A stretch of 64,000 nucleotides of DNA from Lomentospora prolificans (Eukaryota; Ascomycota; Sordariomycetes; Microascales; Microascaceae): positions 1,364,001 through 1,428,000 of the forward strand of contig JARFXM010000009.1 of NCBI GenBank assembly GCA_029532625.1, written 5' to 3'. The position numbers were made by a program, and so were the translations under genes. Positions 44,998-55,697 of this stretch are shown here, one piece after another. The notes under the pieces were generated by a model. It saw nothing but the letters and a program-made list of their open reading frames with translations, was not told the DNA's origin and did no database searches. Positions within the stretch are counted from its first letter, which is position 1. Each line of letters opens with the position of its first letter.

Positions 44998-45022
44998 CAT
45001 CCCATCCCATCCCATCCCATCC
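44998..45022. repeat. (CATCC)5 pentanucleotide repeat
   Basis: Five perfect tandem units in non-coding DNA. Confidence 0.85.
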
Positions 45023-45539
45023 AGCGCCCAACTCACCCAGCAAATACGGCCTGGCTCTGCACTGTGAAGCCACACTGGCCTCCATCAAAAAGCTGATGGA
45101 ATGTGTAGGTTGGTGCTTGATGGGAGGGCAAGAGTCGCCCAATCGGTGCGCAAAAGGACGCGTAAAACGTGTCTTGGATTTGGCCTTCTGGCTTGTTAGC
45201 TGATGGAGGCTTCGTAAGTGTGGCACGTTCTGTGGCATCTCTACTAGTAATGTAGCTTCCGTAGTGAATTGTTGCTGGCTTGGCGATGATGTTCCATTCC
45301 CCACATCTGTCTCTAAACTACAGTGCGGGGTCTTACCTAGAATGGTAAAAAGTAATAGTCGCCAAAAGCTTCAAAGTAGAGTCAAGCACAAACGAATAGG
45401 CGCCAGCACCCGATAACCCCCTCAAACTGTCCCTTTTTTTTTCCTTCTTGGTTTTCTTACGTGTACCACCGTTTGGATAAAAGTACAAAGCCATAGGTTC
45501 TGCATCCTCTCGCCTTCCTCGAGAGCAGAAACCCGCATC

Positions 45540-47427
45540 ATGTCCCCGCCCAGCCCCCAAACCCTCGCCGTCCACGGCTCCCCCTCCGACCCCAAAGGCC
45601 GCTCCCTCCGCACCACCACGGCCGCCGCGGCGCTCACCCGCCTAGCGACCTATTCTTCCCCGCTCCTGGCCCTCCCCACGGCCGCCGCCTCCCCCACCAC
45701 CTGTCACCACTGCCTGACCACCTCGGCCTCCAAGCTCCTGCCCTGCTCAGCCTGCCGCGCCGTCTCGTACTGCTCCAAGGCGTGCCAGCGCGCGTCGTGG
45801 AAGCTCGTCCACAAGGCCGAGTGTCCGGCGCTGAAGAACGTGCCGACCGACAGGCTGCTGCCCACGCCGGTGCGGGCCCTCGTGCAGGTCGCGACACGGA
45901 GGGACGTCTGGAACGCCGTGATGGTGGGGCTGGTCGGCAACGAGGCCGGGTTCCGCGGCGGAGGCGGGTGGGCGGACTTGAAGATGCAGGGGGAGATGGT
46001 GAGAATTCTTATGGGGGGCCGCGAGGGTGAGTGGATTGGCGGCGGGGACGTCGGGGCCAAGTACGCGGTTGCGATGTGCAAGGTAAGCAGATGTTGGGCT
46101 TCGTAGAGGGAGAGAGAGATGGGGAGTCATTAAACAAGGCTGATGAGAGAGTCGCGGTGGGGTTGATGAAAAACGTATAGCTTTTGACAAACATGTTCAA
46201 CGTGCATGATCCCGATCTCGGGTATGACGCCGTCTTCCTCGACGGCGGGCTGGCTATGGCGAATCACTCTTGCATGCCCAACGCCAGCGCCCACATCTAC
46301 GGCCGGACGGCAATCCTTGTAGCCGACGAGCCCATCGGCGCGGACGAGGAAGTAACCATATCATATACTGGTAACTTTGCTTTTCCCCAATCCAAAAGAA
46401 AAAAAAAACCCACGACGGGACCCCCCCCCCCCCCCCAAAGCATTAACCATGCCGTGTTCCGCCCCGATCGTCTAACAAGACAAATGTCTCCTCAGACACA
46501 TCGTATCCCCTCGCGCAGCGGCAACTTGAGCTAGAAAAGTACCACTTCGTCTGTAAATGCACCCGCTGCACCTCCGACCTCAACATCTACCAAGCCGCCC
46601 GTCTCCTCCCGGCCTCTACCGTACAAGCCAACGCCTTCAGCCTCCTCCGTAACCCATCCCACCTCGCCGAACCGCCCGCCGCCGCATCCCCGCCCGGCCC
46701 CGCCGCCGGCACAAAGCTCCAATCCGCCATCTACGAAGCTCTCGACGCCCTCGCCGAACCATCCCCCGTGGACGCGGACGCCACGCCTCTCCTCCGCAGC
46801 GCCTTCCGAATCTGCGAGCCCCTCACCAGGGACTCCCTCTGGGCCATGCTGCCGCCGTCCCTCGTGACCCAATGCCTCACCCACTACCTCTCCCGCGAGG
46901 ACCACGTCGGCGCCTTCCTCGTCACCTGCCTGGCTGCCTGCCGCATCCACCCTTACACGCACCCTAGCCCCGCGAACCCCTTCCGCCTAAAGGGCGCGCT
47001 GGCGCTTTGCAGGGCGCTTTCTAACGCCGCGGCCGACCGCTCCATCTTCGCGTCGCGGGTGCGGGACATCCACGCACGGACGAGAAACGTGGGGCCGCAG
47101 GGGCCCGGGGACGTGGACGTCGATGTCGATGTCCTCGCGGACCTGGACGCCGTGGCGACTGCGAGGATGGTGTTTGATATGTTGGCGCACTATGTGGCTG
47201 TTACGCAGGTGGAGGGGTGGCCGCTTGAGGTGCAGGTGAAGCAGGGTCTCGAGGCGGTTAGGGGCATTCCTTGGGGCATGGACGGCGGGAGGAAGGTGAT
47301 GGAGGAGTGGGAGAGGAGGGAAGGGGGTGAGGGAGCGTGGTTAGGGATTTGGAAGAGGATGGTGGAGTTATTGGATGGGATGGCCGAGTTGGGTGCGCGG
47401 TTGCTCCTAGTGGATTTTGCATTTTGA
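45540..47427 (+). CDS. SET and MYND domain (SMYD-like) protein, putative lysine methyltransferase
   Basis: Three exons: 45540-46082, 46181-46370 and 46496-47427, coding for 554 residues. Introns of 98 and 125 nt are GT-AG, with phases in register. An N-terminal S-sequence (VHGSPSDPKGRSL) precedes a complete MYND zinc finger: C55-x2-C58, C69-x2-C72, C78-x3-C82 and H91-x3-C95. The SET core follows with AMANHSCMPNAS (about 207-218, the cofactor-binding NHS motif) and EEVTISYTD, then the post-SET cysteines FVCKCTRC. This split-SET order is the SMYD signature, and members methylate lysines on histones or other proteins. The remaining 270 residues are helical, as in the SMYD C-terminal domain, with a Val/Asp repeat (DVDVDVDVLADLD). 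The third positions of exon 3 are C-rich. Intron 2 contains a C16 and an A-rich run. The substrate is unknown. Confidence 0.9.
46421..46436 (+). repeat. C16 homopolymer in intron 2 of the SET/MYND gene
   Basis: Sixteen consecutive C lie between the donor at 46371 and the acceptor at 46495. Confidence 0.85.
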
Positions 47428-47751
47428 TGTTAGTGCTCAAGTTAGAAAATTCAAAATTGTATATATATACATATAGAGTGAGAGAGAAAGAGAGAAAGGA
47501 AACGTAAAATTAGGGCATCTTATTCACTCAAGCATTGTTTATCTGCCCATACGATATTGGTGTGACGGGTGACGGAGCTGTGAATCATGGTGAAAGATTG
47601 TAACAGATTTCTGACCAAGGATTCGCACTTTGACTACTAATCGGCGACCAACGACCTCCTTGGCCGATCTCTCGGTTTCCTCTCGGATCGCCCTCCGCTG
47701 CCGTTCTGCGCCGCACCGTTGGAACTGCCGTTTCTCTAACGGCGACGTCAA
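47428..47751. other. Intergenic region, SET/MYND gene to pseudogene
   Basis: About 320 bases with short TA and GA-rich stretches at 47460-47500. No gene seen. Confidence 0.5.
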
Positions 47752-48860
47752 TCATGATGAAGGGGCCGAGTAGTCCGGGGCCTGGGCTCCTGAAAAGTCT
47801 GAAGAGAAGGCTAATCGTTTGCTTGGAGTATCATCTTCGTCTGGCTGCTCCCTAGCTGTCGAGTTGCGGGTCCGCCGCGCCGTGGCTGATGATGTAACGA
47901 TGGCCCTCGTGACATCTGCTGCATCCTCCTCATCGTCATACACGTCGAGATCCTCCGTATACTTGGTGGTGGGGTAACGAGGCCCCGGAGTCAGCTTGGT
48001 TTTGGCACCTTCTTCAACGCACCGAAGCCTTGATTTGAAAAGCTCAAACTCCATCTGGTGAATCCCAACCAGACTGGCGCGGTTGCTATTCTTGGCGATA
48101 TTCGTGGTGAGTATGCCGAGTTCCTGGACAGAGAAATTGTTTTGCGATTAGAGCTGTTGCGATGGGCGTCTGCCAACTTCCTGGCGCAGCTGGAGCATTT
48201 TGGCGCGCATGGCTGAGATTTCTCGCGCGAAGTTGTCCTTGGTGAGGGCTAGGCTGTCTCTAGACATACGCTTGATATCTTCAATCGTCTTCCTGAGCTC
48301 TTTTCACTGTCACGTACGCAATGCAGCTCAGCCTTGGCCAGAGAGAGCGCTCGCCGGAGTTCACGAGTCTGGGCGGCTCGATCGAGCGATGACTGCGGTA
48401 GATCCGCGATGGCTCTGTCACAACTTGTACTTGGCCGTCTATCCGGGCGGGGGCATCCTTGATGGACGTGGTCTGATGCAGCTTTTGAACTTCGGTTTCC
48501 AGCTCCTTGGTCTCCGTAGCCTTGGCGCGAAGGTCATTTCAGACTCGATCGAGGTTAGGCCGTCGCGATTGCCGTCAAGCTCGCGACGAAGCCCGGTCAT
48601 GGCATCCTGTAACATCTTGACCCCGCGCTCGACGCTGTCCATAGCACTATCGAAGGCAGAGACAATTTGGACGCCGGCGGCATCGATACGATTGATATCG
48701 GCCTGCTGGATTATATTTCCACCTCCGCTTGCAACTTGGACAGATCAACAGAGCCGAACTGTTGTTGATACTGTTGGACTGCTGGAATGAAGGCTCCATG
48801 GGAGGAAGGGAGTGCGCCGCTCGAGTCTTTACCACTGCTGGAACCATCGCCCTTGAAACT
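47752..48860 (-). pseudogene. Degenerate gene for a coiled-coil protein
   Basis: On the complement, stretches of protein-like sequence follow each other in different frames. In order: GAFIPAVQQYQQQFGSVDLS (ends at a TAA, 48711-48713); INRIDAAGVQIVSAFDSAMD; KATETKELETEVQKLHQTT; RAIADLPQSSLDRAAQTREL; IEDIKRMSRDSLALTKDN; then LGILTTNIAKNSNRASL after an in-frame TAA at 48148-48150; and finally an acidic tail (YTEDLDVYDDEEDAADVT) with a stop at 47752. The frame must change near 48720, 48537, 48420 and 48300. Introns cannot explain this, because the coding-like segments abut with no spare bases. The heptad-like Leu/Ile/Val spacing suggests an ancestral coiled-coil protein; the family is not recognised. 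Both ends are uncertain. Indels and point stops, without obvious C-to-T bias, argue against RIP as the cause. Confidence 0.65.
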
Positions 48861-50333
48861 TCAAGGCACTTTTTATGACAAGCTCGGCTTTTCTACCTTT
48901 ACTGGTGGTGAGGGTGATGGAGGGCAGCCTTAGAAGGAGCTGATTGCTATAGTATGGAGGTGTCACGTTGTTAGTAACTTAGAGTAACTTAATAGCTAGA
49001 ATGAGCAAGAGGATTCTAAGAATGCGCATCTAAGGGGCTAGAGATCAGCACTTAAACTCAGGTCAGACTCACTCTTCTAGCACATGGTTGACTGGTGCCT
49101 CGAGGCACTTGAGGCCGATGACAGTATGGCATTGGATACAGCTAATATCATGCAATTGGCTAGGTCACAAAGGAAGTTGGCGACAATGCGCAAAGATCAA
49201 AGCACAATACGATAGTGGATGACTTGAAGAGATCAGGGCCGAGCATACTAGCCCTCTCCTGAGGTATTCGGCTCGCCTCTTCCGGGTTGGGCCTTTAGTG
49301 CCTATGGCCTGAGTGTCGGTTGGCTGGATGATGGGGCCAGCTGTAGTAGCTGGCTTTTGCCGATCTTGGTCCAGAGGTTGATAAATTGACCAAGATCAGC
49401 CTTGCAGCGAGCGCATTTACAGGTGAGTCGCTCCATGACGGCTGTTGCTCTGGTCGGGAGTATTGACAAGGTCAAGTTCAATGGCTTTCGTGCAATCGGA
49501 TGGGACCATTTCCAAGTCGCATAGAAGGCTTACCCTTTTTAAACATTGGTATGACAGGTGCTGCATGGATGCTTCAGAAGGCCCAGCGGGCGCTATGGAG
49601 CTCGCCGCAGTGGATCTGCTTCTGTAGGAGATTTTGCGGATTAATAGCCAGCTTGGGGCGGTTGGGACACGTCGATGTGCGATTCGGCGTGTAGTGCTGT
49701 GTACAGGACGCGCATCAATTGAAGATGGATTATTCTTATTTCGTTCTATCTTATTCTTGTAATCGCATTTATACAGTATATTCATCAAATTGAATGTACT
49801 GGCTGCTCTCGGCTCTCCCCCAGTCCAAGTTACAAGTATTAGTTCTACCCCACATCAATACAAGGTAATGCTGGCTGGCTCCGATGTAATAATCAGGGAC
49901 CACGAGCAATACCCCAAATATCCTTGAAGCAGGAGCAAGGCAAGCTCCACCACTTTTTGACTTGCAGCCAATTCCCGGCAGAATTCTAAGGCGGTGTTGT
50001 GTCGACCTACATTTTCTTTCTCCCCACATTCACCTCTACGATCCATACTGAACAAGATTGCATCACAAAGCCCACTAACTGTTACTTTATGCTTAGCTGT
50101 CTTGCTTCTCCTCACTGCTTCTAGCTATTTGCTATCTTGCCCCCTTTCCCCAGATTCTTCGGTGGCGGCCTTCCACTCTCTCTCCATTTATTCCTCCTTG
50201 ACCAACGCCGCCCTCGGACTTCGTGCCCAGTCTCAATCCCTCCCGCTGGCCATCTCCTTGGTCTCGAAGGCTTCCTCATCCGGAAACGCCATAGCGCCTA
50301 TATCGAAATACGAAATCCCCAGTACTAGGATCA
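48861..50333. other. Intergenic region upstream of the Rex1-like gene
   Basis: About 1.5 kb with no supported gene. It includes one CTGGCTGGCT word at about 49870. The last 300 bases are pyrimidine-rich and probably form the promoter and leader of the Rex1-like gene. Confidence 0.5.
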
Positions 50334-52604
50334 ATGGGTAAGAAGACCAAAGAAAGGAAGAAGAAGGCGGCCAAGCGGCGAAACCATGCGAAGGGAGCCG
50401 TCGCCGTCGCCGCCGCCGCCGCCTCCTCCCCTTCCTCGCCCGCCAACGATTCGGCCGCCGCCTCTCCTGACACAGATCGCTCTTTGTCAGTCGACGTCGA
50501 ACCCGCAGATGCAAACGGTACAAGCACATTGGGTACGACCGTTGTCGGAATAAACGATGTGGCGGATCGCCCTCTTAAGCGAACGACCCCCCATGATTTC
50601 GACACAACCCTCGACCCTCATTCGGTAGAAGCGAACGCTGCTGCGGCGGATGATGGAGATTGGGAGACGGTCCATCGCAATAAAAAGGCTAAAAAGATGC
50701 CCAAGAAGGACAAGAAAAAGTACCCGTCTATCGATTTCTCCCTGAATGCCAAGCTCTATAGCAAGGTGCGCGTGGCCGACCTGCGAGACCTCATCCTGTA
50801 CATCTTCGCCGACGGCGTCGCCCCTAAGTGGGTGTCCGTGGCCAACCGTAACCAAGTCAGAAAGATTGTCACGATTATGATTCCTGGCATCGAAGAGAGC
50901 ATGTTCAAGCCCAATGTCGACTTCTCAAAGTTTGACGAGTTTGCCGCCAAGCAGAAGCCGCTGGTGGACGATAACGGCATCTCCAGCCCCGACGCTTTCT
51001 ACCCGCGCGTGCTAAACACGGAGAATTTGCACCCCGCCGTTAAGCCCTTCGCCGAGATGTTCAAGCGCCTCTGGCCCATTAAAACCCCAGGGGATGACAG
51101 ACTTGCGCGAATGCACTCTCCTATGGCCGCCTTTCTGACTGCCCCGCTACCTAAGAGGGCTAAGGACGAGAAGGATACGAGAACCCAGGTAAATCTTGTA
51201 CGGGAACCTCCCGGCTTCAAGGATGAGAGGACGAGAATCACCGAATTCTTAACGACGCCAGACGAACTCGCCGAAAACGGCTACGTGCTTCACCCTGCCC
51301 TCCTCGCCACTGCTGAGGAAAAGTCGTCTTATACCCTCCCTGATGGTTGGGTCGCGACTAAAATAGACAAGGTGGAGGATGCCGATGTTCCTGAAAGCGA
51401 AATTGAGAACGGAAGCGTCACGGCTGGCCGACGTGTCCTCGGGCTCGATTGCGAAATGGTTATGACGGGGGAAAATGAGTTCTCCCTCGCCAGGATCAGC
51501 ATCGTCAACTGGGACGGCGAGGTCGTGCTTGACAAGTTGGTCAAGCCTGACAAGCCCGTTACCAACTACGTAACCCAATTCTCCGGCATCACCGAAGCGA
51601 TGCTGGCGCCCATCACCACTACTCTGAAAGATATTCAGGAGACCCTCCTCGACCTTCTCGGCCCGCGAACGATTCTCGTGGGCCATTCCTTGGAATCAGA
51701 CTTGAAGGCCCTTAAGCTAACTCACCCTTTCATCGTCGACACCTCCATCATCTTCCCGCATCCCCGCGGCCCACCTCTGAAATCTTCCTTGAAGTGGTTG
51801 ACTCAAAAATACCTGGGTCGCCAGATTCAACTTGGCCACGGTGCAGCTGGCCATAACAGTATTGAGGACGCCAAGGCCTGCCTCGACCTGACCCGACAAA
51901 AGTGCGAAAAGGGGAAGACCTGGGGCGAATTCGAAGGCGGCGGTGAGAACCTCTTTCGCAGGTTGGCGCGCGCGGGTTCTTTGTACAACGGCCAGAACCA
52001 ATCTTCAACCGACATCGGTAGTTTTGTCAGGACGAGCGCTGCGATCGACTGGGGCGAACCATGCAAGGGGCCTGGTGGCGGCGCAACGCACACTCTCGCC
52101 TGCAAGAGCGACGAAGAAGTTGCGCAGGCCGTCATACGTGCCGTCCAAGGAGACCCTGACGGTGCCGAGATTCGCGCCGGTGGTGTCGACTTCGTCTGGG
52201 CGCGCATGCGCGAACTCGAGGCCTTCCGGGGATGGTGGAACAAGAACCGGCAAAACTCTCGGGGTGCCGATGTCGGGCCCCCCGAAGTCGACCAGCTCTA
52301 CATTCACGATGAGACGACTGGCGCCTCGCCCCTCGAGGCCTGCGTCTACCGGCTCACCCAGCGCTTGTTGCGCATCTATGAGGCACTTCCGCCTTGCACG
52401 GCCCTGATCCTCTTCAGCGGCTCGGGCGATCCCCGTGAGATGTCAAAGATGCAGGCCCTGAGAACCACGTGGAAGCAGGAGTACAACACGCCGGGCATGA
52501 AGTGGGACGAACTCAGTGTGAAGTGGACGGACACGGAGGAGCAGGCGCTGAAAAGGGCAGTCAAGAAGGCCCGCGACGGTGTCGGGTTCGTCACGGTCAA
52601 ATAA
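50334..52604 (+). CDS. rex1: Rex1-type 3'-5' RNA exonuclease (DEDDh family)
   Basis: A single exon encodes 756 residues. The N-terminus is a very basic nuclear/nucleolar-type region (GKKTKERKKKAAKRRNHAKG), and a second basic patch (NKKAKKMPKKDKKKYPS) follows at about residue 115. The exonuclease domain starts near residue 368. Exo I LGLDCEMV gives D372 and E374. Exo II is the VGHSLESDLKAL segment with its Asp. Exo III HNSIEDAKACLDL gives H507 and D511. All four DEDD acids and the His are present, so the enzyme should be active. Rex1 trims the 3' ends of 5S rRNA, 5.8S rRNA, tRNA and other small RNAs in the nucleus. The filamentous-fungal protein is longer than yeast Rex1 (553 residues) because of a C-terminal domain (about 600-756) with a conserved LILFSGSGDPREMSKM segment. 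The start is fixed by the basic N-terminus and the lack of an earlier in-frame ATG. Confidence 0.92.
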   Translation: MGKKTKERKKKAAKRRNHAKGAVAVAAAAASSPSSPANDSAAASPDTDRSLSVDVEPADANGTSTLGTTVVGINDVADRPLKRTTPHDFDTTLDPHSVEANAAAADDGDWETVHRNKKAKKMPKKDKKKYPSIDFSLNAKLYSKVRVADLRDLILYIFADGVAPKWVSVANRNQVRKIVTIMIPGIEESMFKPNVDFSKFDEFAAKQKPLVDDNGISSPDAFYPRVLNTENLHPAVKPFAEMFKRLWPIKTPGDDRLARMHSPMAAFLTAPLPKRAKDEKDTRTQVNLVREPPGFKDERTRITEFLTTPDELAENGYVLHPALLATAEEKSSYTLPDGWVATKIDKVEDADVPESEIENGSVTAGRRVLGLDCEMVMTGENEFSLARISIVNWDGEVVLDKLVKPDKPVTNYVTQFSGITEAMLAPITTTLKDIQETLLDLLGPRTILVGHSLESDLKALKLTHPFIVDTSIIFPHPRGPPLKSSLKWLTQKYLGRQIQLGHGAAGHNSIEDAKACLDLTRQKCEKGKTWGEFEGGGENLFRRLARAGSLYNGQNQSSTDIGSFVRTSAAIDWGEPCKGPGGGATHTLACKSDEEVAQAVIRAVQGDPDGAEIRAGGVDFVWARMRELEAFRGWWNKNRQNSRGADVGPPEVDQLYIHDETTGASPLEACVYRLTQRLLRIYEALPPCTALILFSGSGDPREMSKMQALRTTWKQEYNTPGMKWDELSVKWTDTEEQALKRAVKKARDGVGFVTVK

Positions 52605-53679
52605 TCCACCGTCATCAACCCGAACACTTCCTTCCTTCCTCTCCGCCGGCACTTGACCCTGTTTCGGTTTGAACTTTGACTTGTCTACTTTGTGTGCAAC
52701 CACCACATTGTAGAGATCACCAGTGGCCACGTTTGTTTCGTTTCGTATTTCGTTTCGTGTAACAGAAATGGTGTTAAGGGAACGGGGTTCGGACGCGGGA
52801 AACGAGGGAAATGGGAGGCAAAACGTTTCTATACAGGTTCACGGCATTCAGCATCGGCATTACGGTTTGATGAAAACTGGCATGATAGATACCCTTACCC
52901 CCCCAAAACAACTACCTTGGTGTTGGTCTTTTTTTGTTTTTGTTTTTACCTCTTTGTTCTTGATGTGCGTCTTTCTGTCATTGCCCTTCAGTTTGCCGTT
53001 TTCGTGTTTCATGCCTCTACCGCCCGCACACCCTCAACCAGGACGGGTTTCCTTTTTCGGGTTTTCGGGGGGAGTTTCTTTTCCGCATTCGGGTTCTTCT
53101 TCCGTCTTCTCTTCGGTTTGCGTGCGAGGATAGGTCGAGATTAATAGACATGGACGTTACTGCGGCCAGAGAGTCGTTAGGCTTTCCCGTAGTCAAGTTG
53201 TTTCAAGAAACATTGTGAACATTGTTCTCGAAATCATGAAATACAGAAGGAAAGGTGGTAAATGTAGGCGCAAGCCAGCAAGCAAATCTTGGTAAACTCG
53301 GGGGTTTCAAGATACCCTCGTTCGTTCTGGCCCCTTTTTGCGTGATGCGGCTCGTTATTTTTCCGTCCGTCTACGAAAATAAATAATAAATAATAAAAAA
53401 TAAAATAAAAAATAAAAAGCCCACCTCCCAAGTATATTCATTATAATGCTGTAGCCAGCGATAGGTGGAGGATTCCCGCCCATGATTTTGTTCAGTGGCC
53501 CGGAGTAGATTTAGCTAGCCCGCGACGGCAATGGCATAATGATTTAAAAATGCTACATGGATATACCGTCCTCTCCCAAGCTCAGGCCCCCCTTCTTCTT
53601 TTCTTCCCAACCATCTACATTCCCGATTCTCGACCCTTGGCAAGACAATTAATTCCCTGACGATTTCAGTGGCCGCCGT
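52605..53679. other. Convergent intergenic region, Rex1 and Pex5
   Basis: About 1.1 kb of probable 3' UTRs and spacer. An AATAA-rich tract lies at 53376-53418, and T-rich blocks at about 52926-52946. No gene supported. Confidence 0.55.
53376..53418. repeat. AATAA-rich low-complexity tract
   Basis: Imperfect AATAAAT/AAAATAA repeats in the convergent spacer. On either strand they could take part in polyadenylation, but no role can be assigned. Confidence 0.65.
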
Positions 53680-55697
53680 TTAAAAGTCGATATCCTTCCT
53701 GAAAATCTCGGGATCCACGCCCACGACCGTCTTCTCGGCGAGGTCCCTCCTATCCATCTGCGTAAACACCCTCCTCAGCGTATCGTACAGCGTTGTGCTT
53801 CTATTCTGTCCGCTCATGCGGTCGAGCTGCTCGCCGAGCCCGGCCCTCGAGCCGCCGCCGGCGCCGCCGCCGAGGATCTCAAAGGCCTGGGCGCGGCCCT
53901 CCTTCTCGATGGACTTGTGCATCTCGAGGGCCTTGAGGAAGTGCTGCGCAGCCTCCTCGGGGCAGCCGATGCTGATGCAGCTGACGCCGAGGTTGTAGCG
54001 CGCGCGGACAAAGTTGGGCTGCAAGGTCAGGGCCTTTTGGTAGGCGCCAATGGCTTCCTCGGGGGATCCGCTGTTGGCGAGGGTGGCGCCGAGGCGGTTC
54101 CAGAGGAGGTGGACCTGCTCCCGCTGGGTCGAGGTGCCCACCTCGGCTGAGTCGAGGGCAGCCTTGAAGCAGTCGACGGCCTTGTCGTACTCTTCCATGC
54201 CGTAGAAGAGGACGCCGAGGCCGACCTGGACGTCGGGATCCATGTGCTCGCCGCCGGGACTCAGCTGCGCCGCGCGGATGAAGTTATCGGTGACGGACTG
54301 GTGGAGCTGAGCCTTTTCGGTGAAGCCGACCTCGGCAGGGGGGTGGAGCTTGTCGGGAGGGATGATCTGGGGATACTTGACGGAGAGCCAGCGCTCGAGT
54401 GTCCGGTACGCCCTCGCGTCGTAGCCTTCGTTTGTGTAGGAAACGGCGAGACCCATGAGGGCCTCGAGGTTGTTGGGGTCCAGCTTGACAGCCTGTTCCA
54501 GCGCGCGGATGGCTGCCGTCTCCTTCTCGTTCTGCGCCTGAGACGTTCCGAGGTAAACCCACGCCTCGACGTGATCGGGGTTCTGTTGCACAGCAGCCTC
54601 GAAGGCGAGGGCCGCAAGCGAAAGGTTTCCGCCCTCCTTCATGATCCTGACACCCATCTCAAATGCATTCTTCTCATCCTTGAACACGTTCTCTTCTTCA
54701 AAGAGATAGTCTTCGGGCATGCGAGGCATCTCGCGGCTCCAGTCGTCAAAACCGGTGAATTCGTAGTTGCTCCAGTCAACGTCAACCGGGCTGCCTTCGC
54801 TGTGCATCGACTTTGCCGTGGCGTTCTCGGCCTGTATGCCCCGCCATATCGACTCGAAGTCGCCATCAAGCGTCTCGGATTGGACACCTCCATCAGCCGT
54901 CTGGCTCTCCGCCGTCTCTTCCTTTTGAGTCTCGCTCTGCTGGGAGTCAAGCAACGCCATCCTGTCGAACTCTTCCTGCCACTTGTTGTCGTCTAGCTCC
55001 ACCACCTGCTCCTTGCCCTTGCCCTTGACATCTGCCTGTTGCATCATCATAGGGTCGGAATAGTGCATGTGCTGCATCCCGCCGGACATGGCAAAGGGCC
55101 GCGCCATGCCCATGTTCATGTTCATGCCCATACCCATGCCGCCACCACCGTAGAGCTGGGGCTGCTGCTGCTGCTGCTGCATGCTTGGGGCAGGCACGGC
55201 ACTCGTCATGGAAGCAGAGGCACCAGGGCTCATCGCCGCGTTAAAGCGAGCAAACTCCTGGGCGTTGAAGGGGCTGGCATTGTGTTGAGGCCGGAGCATA
55301 TCGGGTTGGCTGTGGGCGAAGCCGGCGTGGGCCCAAGTCGGCGACACAGAGCTCGCTCGGAGATGCACGCCATGGGTTGTATCGATAAGAGGGCCGTTCT
55401 GCATGGGCATCTCGTGCTGCAGACCGGGCGCCTGGCTCAAGAAGCCGTTCATCATCTGGTTACAGAAACAGCGCTTGGTTAGCATGTGAAACCCCAACCC
55501 TCACGTCATCGGTCGCTGCGTACCTCGTCTTGGGGAGCCACGGGATTCTGAGTGCGAAAGCCGCTAGCAGCGCCGGCAGGGCCTCGGGCACCCATGCGAT
55601 CACGCTGCAGTGACTTGTCATCTTGCATGTGGCTCTTCATCTGGCTCAGCGGGTTGCCCGCCGTGGAGCACTCGGCACCACCACCGAGGAAAGACAT
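53680..55697 (-). CDS. pex5: Pex5, peroxisomal targeting signal 1 receptor
   Basis: Two exons on the complement, 55697-55524 and 55455-53680, with a 68-nt intron, coding for 649 residues. The N-terminus MSFLGGGAEC has the conserved Cys10 used for monoubiquitination and receptor recycling. Disordered middle: a poly-Gln run (SMQQQQQQPQ), a Gly/Met tract (GGMGMGMNMNMGMARP) and one canonical WxxxF motif (KWQEEF) for Pex14/Pex13 binding. From about residue 360 the TPR domain is evident: AALAFEAAVQQNPDHVEAWVYLG, AIRALEQAVKLDPNNLEALM, AVDCFKAALDSAEV and AIGAYQKALTLQPNFVRARYNLG. The last repeat is followed by AAQHFLKALEMHKS and a helix ending RRDLAEKTVVG. This is the full PTS1 (SKL) receptor architecture, cycling between cytosol and peroxisome membrane. 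Neighbours do not hint at co-regulation. Confidence 0.95.

Larger units (their letters stand above)
41490..45539. other. Gene-poor spacer with microsatellites
   Basis: About 4.0 kb. Open frames up to 234 codons (43180-43884, plus) have no recognisable domain. A TATA element for the minus-strand neighbour lies at 41665-41672. Repeats are (CA)n at 42746-42787 and (CATCC)5 at 44998-45022. Nothing else is supported. Confidence 0.55.
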
